Of a stretch of DNA of 64,000 bases, positions 12,379-21,682 are shown in pieces. The notes under the pieces are model-generated. The model saw only the letters and a list, made by a program, of their open reading frames with translations, had not been told where the DNA came from and made no database searches. Location of the stretch: assembly GCA_041391725.1 (NCBI GenBank), contig JAWKNL010000012.1, positions 1-64,000 on the forward strand, given 5' to 3'. Numbering within the stretch: position 1 is the stretch's first letter; every line of letters begins with the position of its first letter. Both the position numbers and the translations under genes were made by a program. The stretch is from JAGQVA01 sp041391725 (lineage in GTDB: Bacteria; Bacteroidota; Bacteroidia; J057).

Positions 12379-13650
12379 ATGATACGATACCTTTGCATAA
12401 TAACAATTATCCTGTTCTGGGTTGCCTGCACGCCCTCACGACCTGCCGACCAGACAGATGACAAAAATATGGATATGAATAAATCCATGCGCACTGCGTC
12501 TGAAATTTTGGGTAACCCCGACTACCTGGCCATTGCTTACGGAGGTTACAGAGATCCCGACCACGATATTGAGCCCACAGTTCCCCAACTAAAGGAGGAT
12601 ATGAAAATTCTCCACGCTATGGGCGTAAGGTTTTTGCGCACCTACAAATTGCACTTTCCCCATGCTTCCAATGTGCTGGCAGCCATTCGCGAACTAAAGG
12701 CAGAAGATCCCCGGTTTGAGATGTACGTCATGCTGGGGGTCTGGATTGACTGCCTCCATGCGTGGACAGATCAGGCGCCCGACCACGAACAGGAAAGCCC
12801 GCGAAATGCGCGTGAAATCGCCCGTGCCGTAGAACTCGCCAACCAGTATCCCGACATTGTAAAAATCGTTGCCGTGGGTAATGAGTCCATGGTAAAATGG
12901 GCCGCGAGTTATTATGTGCAGCCCGGGGTAATATTAAAATGGGTAAGGCATTTGCAACAACTCAAATCCCAGGGCAAACTCCCTGCTGATCTGTGGATAA
13001 CCAGTTCAGACAATTTTGCTTCCTGGGGTGGGGGAGGAGCCGAATACCACGTAGAAGATTTAAACGAACTCATTCGCACCGTGGACTTTATCGCCATGCA
13101 TACTTATCCTATGCATGATACCCACTATAACCCCGCTTTCTGGGGCAGCCGCCCCAAAGAGATCAATGACAGCGACAGCCTCCGCATCGCTGCCGCCATG
13201 CTTCGGGCCAGCAATTATGCACGTTCTCAGTACGAATCGGTTGTAGCTTACATGCAAAGCCTGGGGGTAAACAAGCCCGTTCATATTACCGAAACGGGCT
13301 GGGCCAGTGCTTCCAATGAGTTGTACGGCTCCGACGGATCACGTGCCTGCGACGAATACAAAATGGGACTGTATTACCGGCATATGCGCGAATGGACAAA
13401 AGCCACCGGACTGTCATGTTTCTACTTCGAAGCATTTGATGAGCCCTGGAAAGATGCCGCTAATCCCGGAGGCTCGGAGAATCACTTCGGCCTTTTTACC
13501 GTGGACGGCCAGGCAAAATATGCTATATGGGATCTGGTTGACGCTGGTATTTTTGACGGACTGGGGCGCGGAGGCAAACCCATAGAAAAAACCTATGGTG
13601 GTGATGAAAAAGCACTGCTGAAAAACACGCAGCCACCACCGGTACAATAA
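12379..13650 (+). CDS. GH17 family glycosidase, lipoprotein
   Basis: A 423-residue protein starting at MIRYLCIITIILF; an upstream in-frame ATG at 12346 lies inside the preceding gene and would spoil the signal peptide. The lipobox is FWVACTPS. The body is a GH17 (beta-1,3-glucanase/transglycosylase) TIM barrel: the acid/base is E169 in AVGNESMVKW and the nucleophile is E305 in HITETGWASAS. SCFYFEAFDEPWK near the C-terminus is also typical. Unlike the two later GH17 copies in the operon it is exported, so it likely acts on glucan in the periplasm or at the surface. Endo versus exo action or transglycosylation cannot be told from sequence. Confidence 0.85.
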   Translation: MIRYLCIITIILFWVACTPSRPADQTDDKNMDMNKSMRTASEILGNPDYLAIAYGGYRDPDHDIEPTVPQLKEDMKILHAMGVRFLRTYKLHFPHASNVLAAIRELKAEDPRFEMYVMLGVWIDCLHAWTDQAPDHEQESPRNAREIARAVELANQYPDIVKIVAVGNESMVKWAASYYVQPGVILKWVRHLQQLKSQGKLPADLWITSSDNFASWGGGGAEYHVEDLNELIRTVDFIAMHTYPMHDTHYNPAFWGSRPKEINDSDSLRIAAAMLRASNYARSQYESVVAYMQSLGVNKPVHITETGWASASNELYGSDGSRACDEYKMGLYYRHMREWTKATGLSCFYFEAFDEPWKDAANPGGSENHFGLFTVDGQAKYAIWDLVDAGIFDGLGRGGKPIEKTYGGDEKALLKNTQPPPVQ

Positions 13651-13711
13651 AACAGACCCTGGAAAACAAGGTCGTACTATTACTCTACTACACTCCACAA
13701 AACGAAAATCG

Positions 13712-16057
13712 ATGTCAAAGCAACAGTTGGCAATCAAAAATCAGGTTCCCTTCGGGCAGAAGGTGGCCTTTGGCCTGGGTATGCTGGCCAACCAGATGTT
13801 TCCCGCCGCTCTGGGAATTTTTATGGTCGTCCTGGTACAGGATTTAGGCTTTCCCGGATGGATGTGGGGGCTGATCTATTTCCTGCCGAGGGTATTTGAT
13901 TCAATTACAGACCCGATTATGGGATTTATTTCTGACAACACACGCTCGGTCTGGGGGCGCAGGCGGCACTATGTGTTTATCGGTTCGATCATCATGGGCA
14001 TTACCTTTGTGATGATGTGGCAGTTGTACCGAGAGAATGGGTTGAATTACAACTTCACGTACTTTCTGATCTGGTCGTTTTTGTTTTATCTGGGGCTTAC
14101 CATTTTCAGTGTGCCCTATGTGGCGATGGGCTATGAGATGAGCGACGATTTCCACGAGCGCACCAATATCATGGCAACCGCGCAGTGGATTGGTCAGTGG
14201 GCATGGGTGATTGCACCCTGGTTTTGGGTCATCATGTACGACCCCGAGTGGTTTCCCAATGCAGACACCGCCACGCGCAGTCTGGCTTACTGGGTAGGTA
14301 TTCCGTGTATGGTACTGGCGATGATCCCGGCGATTTTTATTCCGGGCAAATCCACCAAAGACGACAACAGCCTCATTCCCCTGAGTTTTGGCAATATGGG
14401 GGGCAGCCTTCTGGAGATATTCGACGGGTTTAAGGAAGCGTTTAAAATGGTTCCGTTTCGGAAACTGTGTATATCCACTTTTTTTATATTCAATGCCTTT
14501 AATACAGTAGCTGCCTTCTCCTTCTTTATCGTAGTCTATTACCTGTTTGCCGGAGATGCGAAAGCCGCCGGTATATGGCCTACGTTGTTTGGCAGTCTCG
14601 GGGCAATTATCACTACCTTCGCTGTCATACCGACCGTGGCTGTGATGTCCCGGAAAATGGGAAAAAAGAACGCATTTATGCTTTCCCAGAGCATTTCCAT
14701 CATTGGATACATTCTGCTGTGGTTTTTATTTATTCCCGGTAAACCCTATATGTTTATTTTCGCGATGCCCTTCTTCTCCTTCGGTATCGGAGGGTTATTT
14801 ACGCTGATGATGTCAATGACGGCAGATGTATGTGATCTGGACGAACTGAATACAGGCAAAAGACGGGAAGGCATTTTCGGTGCGATTTACTGGTGGATGG
14901 TAAAATTTGGTTTTGCCATTGCCGGGGGATTGAGCGGGATTATCCTGAGTTTTGTGGGGTTTAGTCCAGATTCGTATTCACCCGAATCGATCACCGGTTT
15001 GCGACTGTTTTTTTCCGGCGTGCCGATACTGGGTACAGGGATAGCCCTTTGGGTGATGCGCAATTATGATCTTTCAGAGGCAAGATCAAATGAAATCAGG
15101 GAAGTGCTGGACCAGCGCAAGGGGACGAACCAGGAATCCTCAGGGTATCTGCCCGGCAGGCTTCAGCGATTCTCCGCAGGGCAGGCGCTGGACGTTACCT
15201 CGTCGCTTCATTTATCTGCAAAAAGCCCGGCCGAGTTGCAGGCAATGTTTTCTGCTACGCTTCAGGGCGGGCTGCATGGTTTGTGTTTCAGCCCTTATGT
15301 CGAAGGGCAGGACACCGGTTCTATTCTTTCCGGTGCACAGATTCGCCGCAGGATGGAAATCATTATGCCCTACACCCAGACCATACGCGCATTTTCATGT
15401 ACCGAAGGCAACGAACTGATTCCCCGCATTGCCCGCGAGAAAGGACTAAAGACCATGGTCGGTGCCTGGATCAGTGCAGACCGGGATCGCAACGAAAGAG
15501 AAATCGCTTCGCTGGTACAACTGGCAAAAGAAGGACTGGTGGATGTAGCCACAGTAGGAAATGAGGTACTGATGCGCGGGGAGCTTTCCGTTGAGGAAAT
15601 CATCGGTTATCTGAAAAAAGCCAAAGCCCAGCTACCTGCACATATCCCGGTGGGGTATGTAGATGCGTACTATCAGTTTCTGGATTATCCCCAACTGATT
15701 GAAGCAGCGGATGTGGTTCTGATCAACTGCTATCCTTTCTGGGAGGGTTCAGATAACGTGTATGCCGCAGCGTACCTGCGCCAGATGTATCAGCTTTCGC
15801 AACAGGCTGCTAATGGCAAAAAAGTTATTATCACAGAAACAGGCTGGCCGGGTAGCGGACAGTCGGTCGGTGCAGCGCAGCCCTCAGCAGAAAACGCGAT
15901 GAAATATTTTATCGATGCCCAGCACTGGGCAAAGACAGCGGGTGTGGAGATGTTTTATTTTTCCTCCTTCGACGAATCGTGGAAAGTGCGCCAGGAAGGT
16001 GAAGTCGGTGCCCGCTGGGGAATTTGGGATAAAGATGAGAACCTCAAATACGTTTAG
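13712..16057 (+). CDS. MFS (GPH/MelB-type) sugar symporter fused to a C-terminal GH17 domain
   Basis: A 781-residue fusion. Residues about 10-455 are a 12-helix glycoside-pentoside-hexuronide symporter: FLPRVFDSITDPIMGFISD followed by RSVWGRRRHY is the family signature, and ADVCDLDELNTGKRREG marks the second half. After a linker at about 455-490, residues 500-781 are a complete GH17 barrel with acid/base E618 (VGNEVLMRG) and nucleophile E709 (IITETGWPG). Both ends of MelB-type carriers face the cytoplasm, so the hydrolase domain should sit right at the exit of the transporter. The domain closely resembles the free GH17 encoded next, including the ending WGIWDK. Inference: import and immediate trimming of laminari-oligosaccharides. 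Confidence 0.88.
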   Translation: MSKQQLAIKNQVPFGQKVAFGLGMLANQMFPAALGIFMVVLVQDLGFPGWMWGLIYFLPRVFDSITDPIMGFISDNTRSVWGRRRHYVFIGSIIMGITFVMMWQLYRENGLNYNFTYFLIWSFLFYLGLTIFSVPYVAMGYEMSDDFHERTNIMATAQWIGQWAWVIAPWFWVIMYDPEWFPNADTATRSLAYWVGIPCMVLAMIPAIFIPGKSTKDDNSLIPLSFGNMGGSLLEIFDGFKEAFKMVPFRKLCISTFFIFNAFNTVAAFSFFIVVYYLFAGDAKAAGIWPTLFGSLGAIITTFAVIPTVAVMSRKMGKKNAFMLSQSISIIGYILLWFLFIPGKPYMFIFAMPFFSFGIGGLFTLMMSMTADVCDLDELNTGKRREGIFGAIYWWMVKFGFAIAGGLSGIILSFVGFSPDSYSPESITGLRLFFSGVPILGTGIALWVMRNYDLSEARSNEIREVLDQRKGTNQESSGYLPGRLQRFSAGQALDVTSSLHLSAKSPAELQAMFSATLQGGLHGLCFSPYVEGQDTGSILSGAQIRRRMEIIMPYTQTIRAFSCTEGNELIPRIAREKGLKTMVGAWISADRDRNEREIASLVQLAKEGLVDVATVGNEVLMRGELSVEEIIGYLKKAKAQLPAHIPVGYVDAYYQFLDYPQLIEAADVVLINCYPFWEGSDNVYAAAYLRQMYQLSQQAANGKKVIITETGWPGSGQSVGAAQPSAENAMKYFIDAQHWAKTAGVEMFYFSSFDESWKVRQEGEVGARWGIWDKDENLKYV

Positions 16058-16082
16058 TTGACCTGACACAAAAACCTACCTT

Positions 16083-16970
16083 ATGTCGCACCGCAAATTC
16101 AGAAAACTTGCCCTTGCCGGTCCGGATTATTCAGATAATAGCCTGGAAGAGCTTAAAATGCGCTACCAAAAAGCGCTGGAAAATGGTCTGCACGGCCTTT
16201 GTTTCAGCGCGTATGAGGAAGGACAACAGCCCGGAGATCAGTTGTCGGAGGCACAGGTACGTCGCAGACTGGAAATTATCGCTCCTTTTACAAAATGGGT
16301 GCGCTCCTTCTCCTGCATTGAAGGCAATGAACTGATCCCCCGTATCGCCCATGAGATGGGGCTTCAAACTCTGGTCGGGGCCTGGCTGGGTAAAGATGAA
16401 GATAAAAACGAACAGGAGATAGAAGCCCTGATCAATCTTGCCCGTACCGGCTGCGTGGACATTGCCGCTGTCGGCAACGAAGTCCTCTATCGCAATGATC
16501 TGCCCAAAGCCAAACTCATCGAATACCTGAAACGGGTAAAAGCCGCACTGCCGGGCATTCCCGTCGGTTACGTGGACGCCTACTACGAATTTTCCCAGCA
16601 CCCGGATATCTGCGACTGCTGCGACGTCATACTAGCCAACTGCTACCCATTCTGGGAAGGCTGCCAACTGGAATACTCCCTCGTATATATGCAGCAAATG
16701 TATCATCAGGCGCAGCAGGCCGCTCAGGGAAAACGCGTGATCATCACCGAAACAGGCTGGCCCAATCAGGGCAGGGCCTTGGAAGGGGCCGTGCCATCGG
16801 TAGAGAATGCCATCAAATATTTTCTCTACACACAACAATGGGGGCTGCAGGATAAGTTAGAAATTTTTTATTTTTCCTCTTTCGATGAATCCTGGAAAGT
16901 GGGGGCAGAAGGAGATGTCGGCGCCTACTGGGGAATATGGGATAAAAATGAACAATTGAAATATGTCTGA
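16083..16970 (+). CDS. Cytoplasmic GH17 family glycosidase, paralogue of the transporter-fused domain
   Basis: A 295-residue protein with no signal peptide. It is one GH17 domain with acid/base E133 (AVGNEVLYRN) and nucleophile E223 (IITETGWPNQG). It aligns along its whole length, with most residues shared, to the C-terminal half of the transporter just upstream (HGLCFS, GNELIPRIA, GYVDAYY, NCYPFWEG, FYFSSFDESWKV, LKYV at the end). The pair therefore arose by duplication. It starts 25 bp after the fusion gene. Expected to act on imported beta-1,3-gluco-oligosaccharides alongside the phosphorylase; transglycosylase activity is possible. Confidence 0.87.
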   Translation: MSHRKFRKLALAGPDYSDNSLEELKMRYQKALENGLHGLCFSAYEEGQQPGDQLSEAQVRRRLEIIAPFTKWVRSFSCIEGNELIPRIAHEMGLQTLVGAWLGKDEDKNEQEIEALINLARTGCVDIAAVGNEVLYRNDLPKAKLIEYLKRVKAALPGIPVGYVDAYYEFSQHPDICDCCDVILANCYPFWEGCQLEYSLVYMQQMYHQAQQAAQGKRVIITETGWPNQGRALEGAVPSVENAIKYFLYTQQWGLQDKLEIFYFSSFDESWKVGAEGDVGAYWGIWDKNEQLKYV

Positions 16971-16985
16971 GTTGTAAATATAAGA

Positions 16986-19685
16986 ATGAAGTGGACCGGT
17001 ATGTTTATCGGATGGGTATTCCTTTGCGGGAATCTGCTATTGGGGCAGAAGTTCCCCGAAAAAGGTCTGCCACCGATCAACAACTACCCCCCTGAAAATT
17101 ACGCGCAGGCAGGAAAGATATGGGCTATCCAGTCAGCTCCCAACGGACTGTTATATTTTGCCACTGACAAAGGATTGCTGGAGTTTGACGGGTTCACCTG
17201 GCGACGTTATACGGGCAGTAAGGGATTTACCCGCTCGCTGCAAATCATAAATGATTCTGTTTTATTCACCGGAGCCGACAAAGACTTCGGCCTATGGCGA
17301 CGCGACGGTTTTCAGGGTTTTACTTATCAGTCGGGTTATCCCTTCAGAGAAAGTGCCAAAGGGTTGAATGAAGAGTTTTGGGGAGTATATCAACTGGAAA
17401 GTGACATTGTCTTTGTTTCCTTTCAGAATATATATGTGCAGAAGGGAGACCAACTCACCAAGATTTCCGCGCCTTACCGGTTTTCCAAAAGTTTTCAGAC
17501 AGGCAAAACACTTTGGCTGGCCGATGAAAAATATGGCCTGTACCAATTTGACGGACTCAGCCTGACACAGGTATTTGCTTACCCCGACGGTGAACTCTGG
17601 CAAATCGCTGGAGTCGATCAAACGGGTAGGGGACTGTTTGTCTGCACCCGCGACCGGGGGCTGTTTTTGTATCAGGACGGGAAACTTACTGCCCTTCAAA
17701 ACGAGGTGAACGCCTATCTGAAGCGCGATCAGGTTTTCAGTTTTTTGGCTATCGAAGATAGTCATTACGCTTTTGGCACGATCCTCAACGGCGTCTATAT
17801 TACCGACAGGGAAGGCCATATTATTCAGCATATCAACAAACAAAAGGGCATACTCAACAACACGATTCTTAGCCTCCATTACAGCCCGCAGGGAAGTCTG
17901 TGGCTGGGTATGGACTATGGGGTGTCGGCTCTCCGACTTTCGAGTCAGGTCGCGTATGTGCTGGATCACCAGGGGGCTTTTGGCACCGGGCAGACGGCTT
18001 TGCTGGATAATGAGAATTTTTTTCTCGGTACCAATCAGGGGCTTTATTTTTCGCTGTGGGAAGATTTGAAAAATGACGCTACCGGTATTTCGTTTTCCCT
18101 GATCCCGGGGTCGGCAGGGCAGGTATGGGCGCTCCGCAATGTTCTGGGCAACATCTGGTGCGGACACGACCGGGGCCTGTTTCTGGTGTCCCCGCAAGGA
18201 CTCATACCCGTATATACACAGGAAGGGGTTTTGGCGATCACGCCTTTGGGAGACGATCGTCTCATCACCGGTACTTATAATGGCCTTTCCCTGTTTCGCC
18301 GCAATGGGGCGCAGTGGGTGTTTTCGCATAAGCTTCCGCCCGTGCAGGGGGCGTGCAGTCAGGTAATAACCGAATCCGACAGCCTCCTCTGGGTCAATAT
18401 TCCAAACTACGGCGTCATCCGGGCTCACCTCAATTCTGATTATGTTATTGACCGGCAACGGATCTACCTGGCTTCTTTATTTGAGGGAGAAAATCCTTCC
18501 ATTCTCCCAGACAGCACAGGCGTACGGTTGAGCACCAGCCGGAGGACTTATGTTTATGATGCCAGTCAGGACAGTTTCCTCCGGATGGATGCCCCTGTGA
18601 GTTCGGACCCCGTTGTCAATAGTTTACCTACTATTCGGGGTGGACTTCCGTTGAATTCACAATATAATTTTTTCCCGGTTTATAATGGATTTGCCCTGCA
18701 CTACAACGACTCGTCCAAACCTTCTGCCCCACATGCAGAACTGATCATCCGCAGTCTTTTTGCATTTAACAATGACACCCTTCTGTCGCTGGATTCAAAC
18801 GCCGCTATACCTTACCATCTCAACAATATCCGCGTAGAGTTTCTCGTCCCGCAGCAGGAAAATACGCGTTATCGCTATAAGCTGGTTCATTATCAGGAGA
18901 AGTGGAGTGAGTGGACGCCACTTCATAGTCATGATTTTCTGTATTTGCCCGAAGGCGATTATGAGTTGTGGCTGGAGGCGCAGACATCAGCCGGTATTGT
19001 GAAGGCCCGGCCACTGTATTTTTCTATTCTTCCTCCCTGGTATCGCCGGTGGTATGCATATCTTGGAGTGTGTCTGCTCTTATTTGCTTTGTTTTATCTC
19101 CAGCGCATGCGCAATAATATCAAGCTCACCCGGCTGAAGGAAGAGTTGCTTATCAGAGAACAAAAAGCCCTGGAAAAACAAGCAGAAGCCTTTCAGCAGG
19201 CAAGGCTTGTACAAACGCAGAAACAACTGGAAGCAGAAATCGTCTTGCTGCAAAAGCAACTGAGGGCAAAAACGATCGAGCTGGCCAAAAAAGGCAAGGA
19301 AAACGAAGATAAAAACCGACTGCTGCAAACCCTTAAAGATAAGATCGCGGCGATTGAGACACGCTCTTCCGATGCAAAACTCCGTTGGGCTGAGATGAAC
19401 CGCCTGCTGGATGCAAAAATGACCCCGGAAGACCATACCTTCGAGATGCAAATGGATGAATTGCATCAGGATTTTTTGCGCCAGCTCAAGACACGCTTTC
19501 CTGTACTGACCACCTACGACCTGCGGCTGGCCATTTACCTGAAGATGGGGCTCAGCTCGCGCGAAATTGCTGAGCTGATGAATGTACTGCCCTCCAGCGT
19601 AAACGTGAGCCGCTCTCGCCTTCGAAAGAAACTGGAACTCGATATGGAGGGCGATCTGTACGAATTTCTCAACCAGATAAGCTAA
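16986..19685 (+). CDS. Membrane-anchored propeller / Y_Y_Y sensor with LuxR-type HTH, probable operon regulator
   Basis: An 899-residue protein: signal peptide (VFLCGNLLLGQKF), a large periplasmic sensor made of two-component-regulator propeller repeats (NGLLYFATDKGLLEFDG, GSLWLGMDYGVSALRLS), a Y_Y_Y domain at about 630-690, one membrane helix at about 697-715 (YAYLGVCLLLFALFYL), a long charged coiled coil at about 720-810, and a C-terminal helix-turn-helix at about 838-895 (LSSREIAELMNVLPSSVNVSRSRLRKKL). There is no histidine kinase or receiver domain, so signal and DNA binding are in one chain across the membrane. Last gene of the operon, 15 bp after the GH17 gene; it probably senses a glucan product and controls this locus. 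Confidence 0.85.
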   Translation: MKWTGMFIGWVFLCGNLLLGQKFPEKGLPPINNYPPENYAQAGKIWAIQSAPNGLLYFATDKGLLEFDGFTWRRYTGSKGFTRSLQIINDSVLFTGADKDFGLWRRDGFQGFTYQSGYPFRESAKGLNEEFWGVYQLESDIVFVSFQNIYVQKGDQLTKISAPYRFSKSFQTGKTLWLADEKYGLYQFDGLSLTQVFAYPDGELWQIAGVDQTGRGLFVCTRDRGLFLYQDGKLTALQNEVNAYLKRDQVFSFLAIEDSHYAFGTILNGVYITDREGHIIQHINKQKGILNNTILSLHYSPQGSLWLGMDYGVSALRLSSQVAYVLDHQGAFGTGQTALLDNENFFLGTNQGLYFSLWEDLKNDATGISFSLIPGSAGQVWALRNVLGNIWCGHDRGLFLVSPQGLIPVYTQEGVLAITPLGDDRLITGTYNGLSLFRRNGAQWVFSHKLPPVQGACSQVITESDSLLWVNIPNYGVIRAHLNSDYVIDRQRIYLASLFEGENPSILPDSTGVRLSTSRRTYVYDASQDSFLRMDAPVSSDPVVNSLPTIRGGLPLNSQYNFFPVYNGFALHYNDSSKPSAPHAELIIRSLFAFNNDTLLSLDSNAAIPYHLNNIRVEFLVPQQENTRYRYKLVHYQEKWSEWTPLHSHDFLYLPEGDYELWLEAQTSAGIVKARPLYFSILPPWYRRWYAYLGVCLLLFALFYLQRMRNNIKLTRLKEELLIREQKALEKQAEAFQQARLVQTQKQLEAEIVLLQKQLRAKTIELAKKGKENEDKNRLLQTLKDKIAAIETRSSDAKLRWAEMNRLLDAKMTPEDHTFEMQMDELHQDFLRQLKTRFPVLTTYDLRLAIYLKMGLSSREIAELMNVLPSSVNVSRSRLRKKLELDMEGDLYEFLNQIS

Positions 19686-19716
19686 GATACCTCAATCTGC
19701 CCTGAAAAATCAGCAA

Positions 19717-21000
19717 TTAATTTCTGATAATCATAAGTTCTGCTTCCAGTTCTGTTCTGGCATTTTCCGCTTCTGTGGTTAATACTCCCTTCATCAAATC
19801 ATTCTTTTCGTAGGGATCGTTCAGTAAGTGGTACATTTCTTTGTGGCCATCAGCACTGACGATAAGCTTATAATGCCCATTGCTGATCGCCCATAAGTCC
19901 GCAGTGCCATCGTTCATCTCCGAATATTGAAATTCCCGGTGCGCAGCATCCTGGCTTAAAAGTGTTTTAAAACTTTTACTGTCGTGGATTTCGGCAATTT
20001 CTGTTCCTGCAAGTTGGGCGATCGTAGCGAAAATGTCCGTACTGCAGATTAAGTGGTTGTCTTCGCCTGTGCGGCTGACACCTTTTCCCGAAATATACAT
20101 TGGCACATTGATTCCTCCCTGATACAGCGTGCCTTTCACCGAATTGTTGGTATAGGGTAGTTGGGCTACCTGATTGGGCGTGCCGTTGTCTCCCAAAAAT
20201 ATGATTACCGTATTGTCGAGTTCTTCGGCAGGTATTTCTGAAAAGAGCCTTCCGATCTGGAAATCCATGGCTTCAATGGCTGCCATATAATAAGGCTCAG
20301 GATCGTCGCCCGTTGTATATTCGGGCAAACTTCCCTGCGAATGCATCTCCGCAGGTGGAACATGAAAAGGCGTATGCGGCGCATTGTAAGCCAGCCAGAG
20401 AAACCAGGGTTTGGATTGCGTATTGACCCAGTCGATGGCCAGGTCGGTAAAAACTTTTGAAGTATATTCGGTCTCCAGTCTTGTGCTGCCATTTTCAGTT
20501 AATTGCCATTTATAATAATCCTGAACACTGCCTTTGATAAGCCCGGCATAATAATCTATTCCAACAGATTCGGGATTGGTGGTTGAGCTTTCACCCGATA
20601 AATGCCATTTGCCAACAACGGCTGTGGCGTAGGTGTTATTCGTCTTTTCGTTGATATAATTTTGCAAATATTTTTCTGACGGACTCAATTCATCATTTGC
20701 CCATTTTACACCGGTTCTGTATCCATATTTTCCCGTAATGATGGACGCCCTTGTAGGAGAACAGGTTGGATTGACCCAAAGATTATGAAAGGTCAATCCT
20801 TCATTTTTTATTTTATTGAGATTGGGGGTATTGGGTTTAACTGTGCCTTCAGAAAACCCCGAAGTCGCGTCTTTTCCCATATCATCTGCAATGATCAGGA
20901 GAATATTGGGATAGTCCGGTTCTGGGTCAACGGGGAGGTCTGTCTTACAACCATATAGAAGCGAGATCAGGAGGAATAGGATAAGATAGTTTTTGTGCAT
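19717..21000 (-). CDS. Sulfatase (S1 family), lipoprotein
   Basis: A 427-residue protein, convergent with the glucan operon. Signal peptide with lipobox LLYGC (C18). NILLIIADDMGKD carries the metal-binding aspartates D39/D40; C80 in PTCSPTRAS is the cysteine that is converted to formylglycine in the C-x-P-x-R motif. GKWHLSGES and FLGDNGTPNQVAQ are further active-site motifs. Length is normal and the frame is intact, in contrast to the genes immediately to its right. The substrate is likely a sulfated polysaccharide or aryl sulfate, not told by sequence. The converting enzyme is not in this window. Confidence 0.93.
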   Translation of the reverse strand: MHKNYLILFLLISLLYGCKTDLPVDPEPDYPNILLIIADDMGKDATSGFSEGTVKPNTPNLNKIKNEGLTFHNLWVNPTCSPTRASIITGKYGYRTGVKWANDELSPSEKYLQNYINEKTNNTYATAVVGKWHLSGESSTTNPESVGIDYYAGLIKGSVQDYYKWQLTENGSTRLETEYTSKVFTDLAIDWVNTQSKPWFLWLAYNAPHTPFHVPPAEMHSQGSLPEYTTGDDPEPYYMAAIEAMDFQIGRLFSEIPAEELDNTVIIFLGDNGTPNQVAQLPYTNNSVKGTLYQGGINVPMYISGKGVSRTGEDNHLICSTDIFATIAQLAGTEIAEIHDSKSFKTLLSQDAAHREFQYSEMNDGTADLWAISNGHYKLIVSADGHKEMYHLLNDPYEKNDLMKGVLTTEAENARTELEAELMIIRN

Positions 21001-21034
21001 GATTTAGTTTTGGTTGATCCGGGCGTAAGCAATA

Positions 21035-21667
21035 CTAAAACCAGCGATTTTTTTCGGGCAATATTATTGGCTTCCACGGCATTATGTACATTCAGCTTGC
21101 GGTATATGTTTTCGACGTGGTATTTACCATTCGCTGTAGTAAAACATTCGTCTGCGATGGTTTTGTAACTCATACCCTTACACAGAAACCCCAATATCTC
21201 CAGTTCGCGCCTGGTCAAATCGTAATCTTCCTTTGAAGCTGTTGATTCCAGGTGTTGGAAAACGCCAGGGTAAGAGCAGCAATTTCCGGCGTCTTGGGCA
21301 ATGACCTTCTTTAGCCTGTTTGACCGCTTCGAGTATGGCTTTGGGCTTTTCTCCTTTCAGGATATAGCCATTTGCCCCATTTTTTAAAGCATTAAATACC
21401 TTATCTTTTTTGATTAACAACCGTCAGAATAATGATGGGGATATCAGGATATATTTTTTACCTCTTTGGTGGCTTCAATACCATTCATTTCAGGCATTTC
21501 AACATCCATTAGAATGACTTCCGGCTTAACAACGCTTTTCAACTTTTGAAGTAACTCCTTTCCGTTTTCTGCAACGAGCTGAACCTCAATCTCTCTAAAA
21601 GCTCAAAAACCCTGATGAGGTTTTCCCTTACATCTTTATTGTCTTCTGCTATCGCTACCTTTATCAT
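21035..21667 (-). pseudogene. NarL/FixJ-type response regulator, broken by several frameshifts
   Basis: Starting from ATG at 21667, the frame gives MIKVAIAEDNKDVRENLIRV and is lost within the next 80 bp. Other frames then give LVAENGKELLQKLK and VILMDVEMPEMNGIEA (phosphorylation aspartate), next KNGANGYILKGEKPKAIL (end of receiver), and finally RRELEILGFLCKGMSYKTIA with YRKLNVHNAVEA (LuxR-type HTH). At least three frame changes are needed to read through. Restoring the frame puts the stop near 21035. It sits just after a sensor protein remnant on the same strand, as expected for a two-component pair. Confidence 0.8.
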
Positions 21668-21682
21668 GTCAGTTGAAATGGA

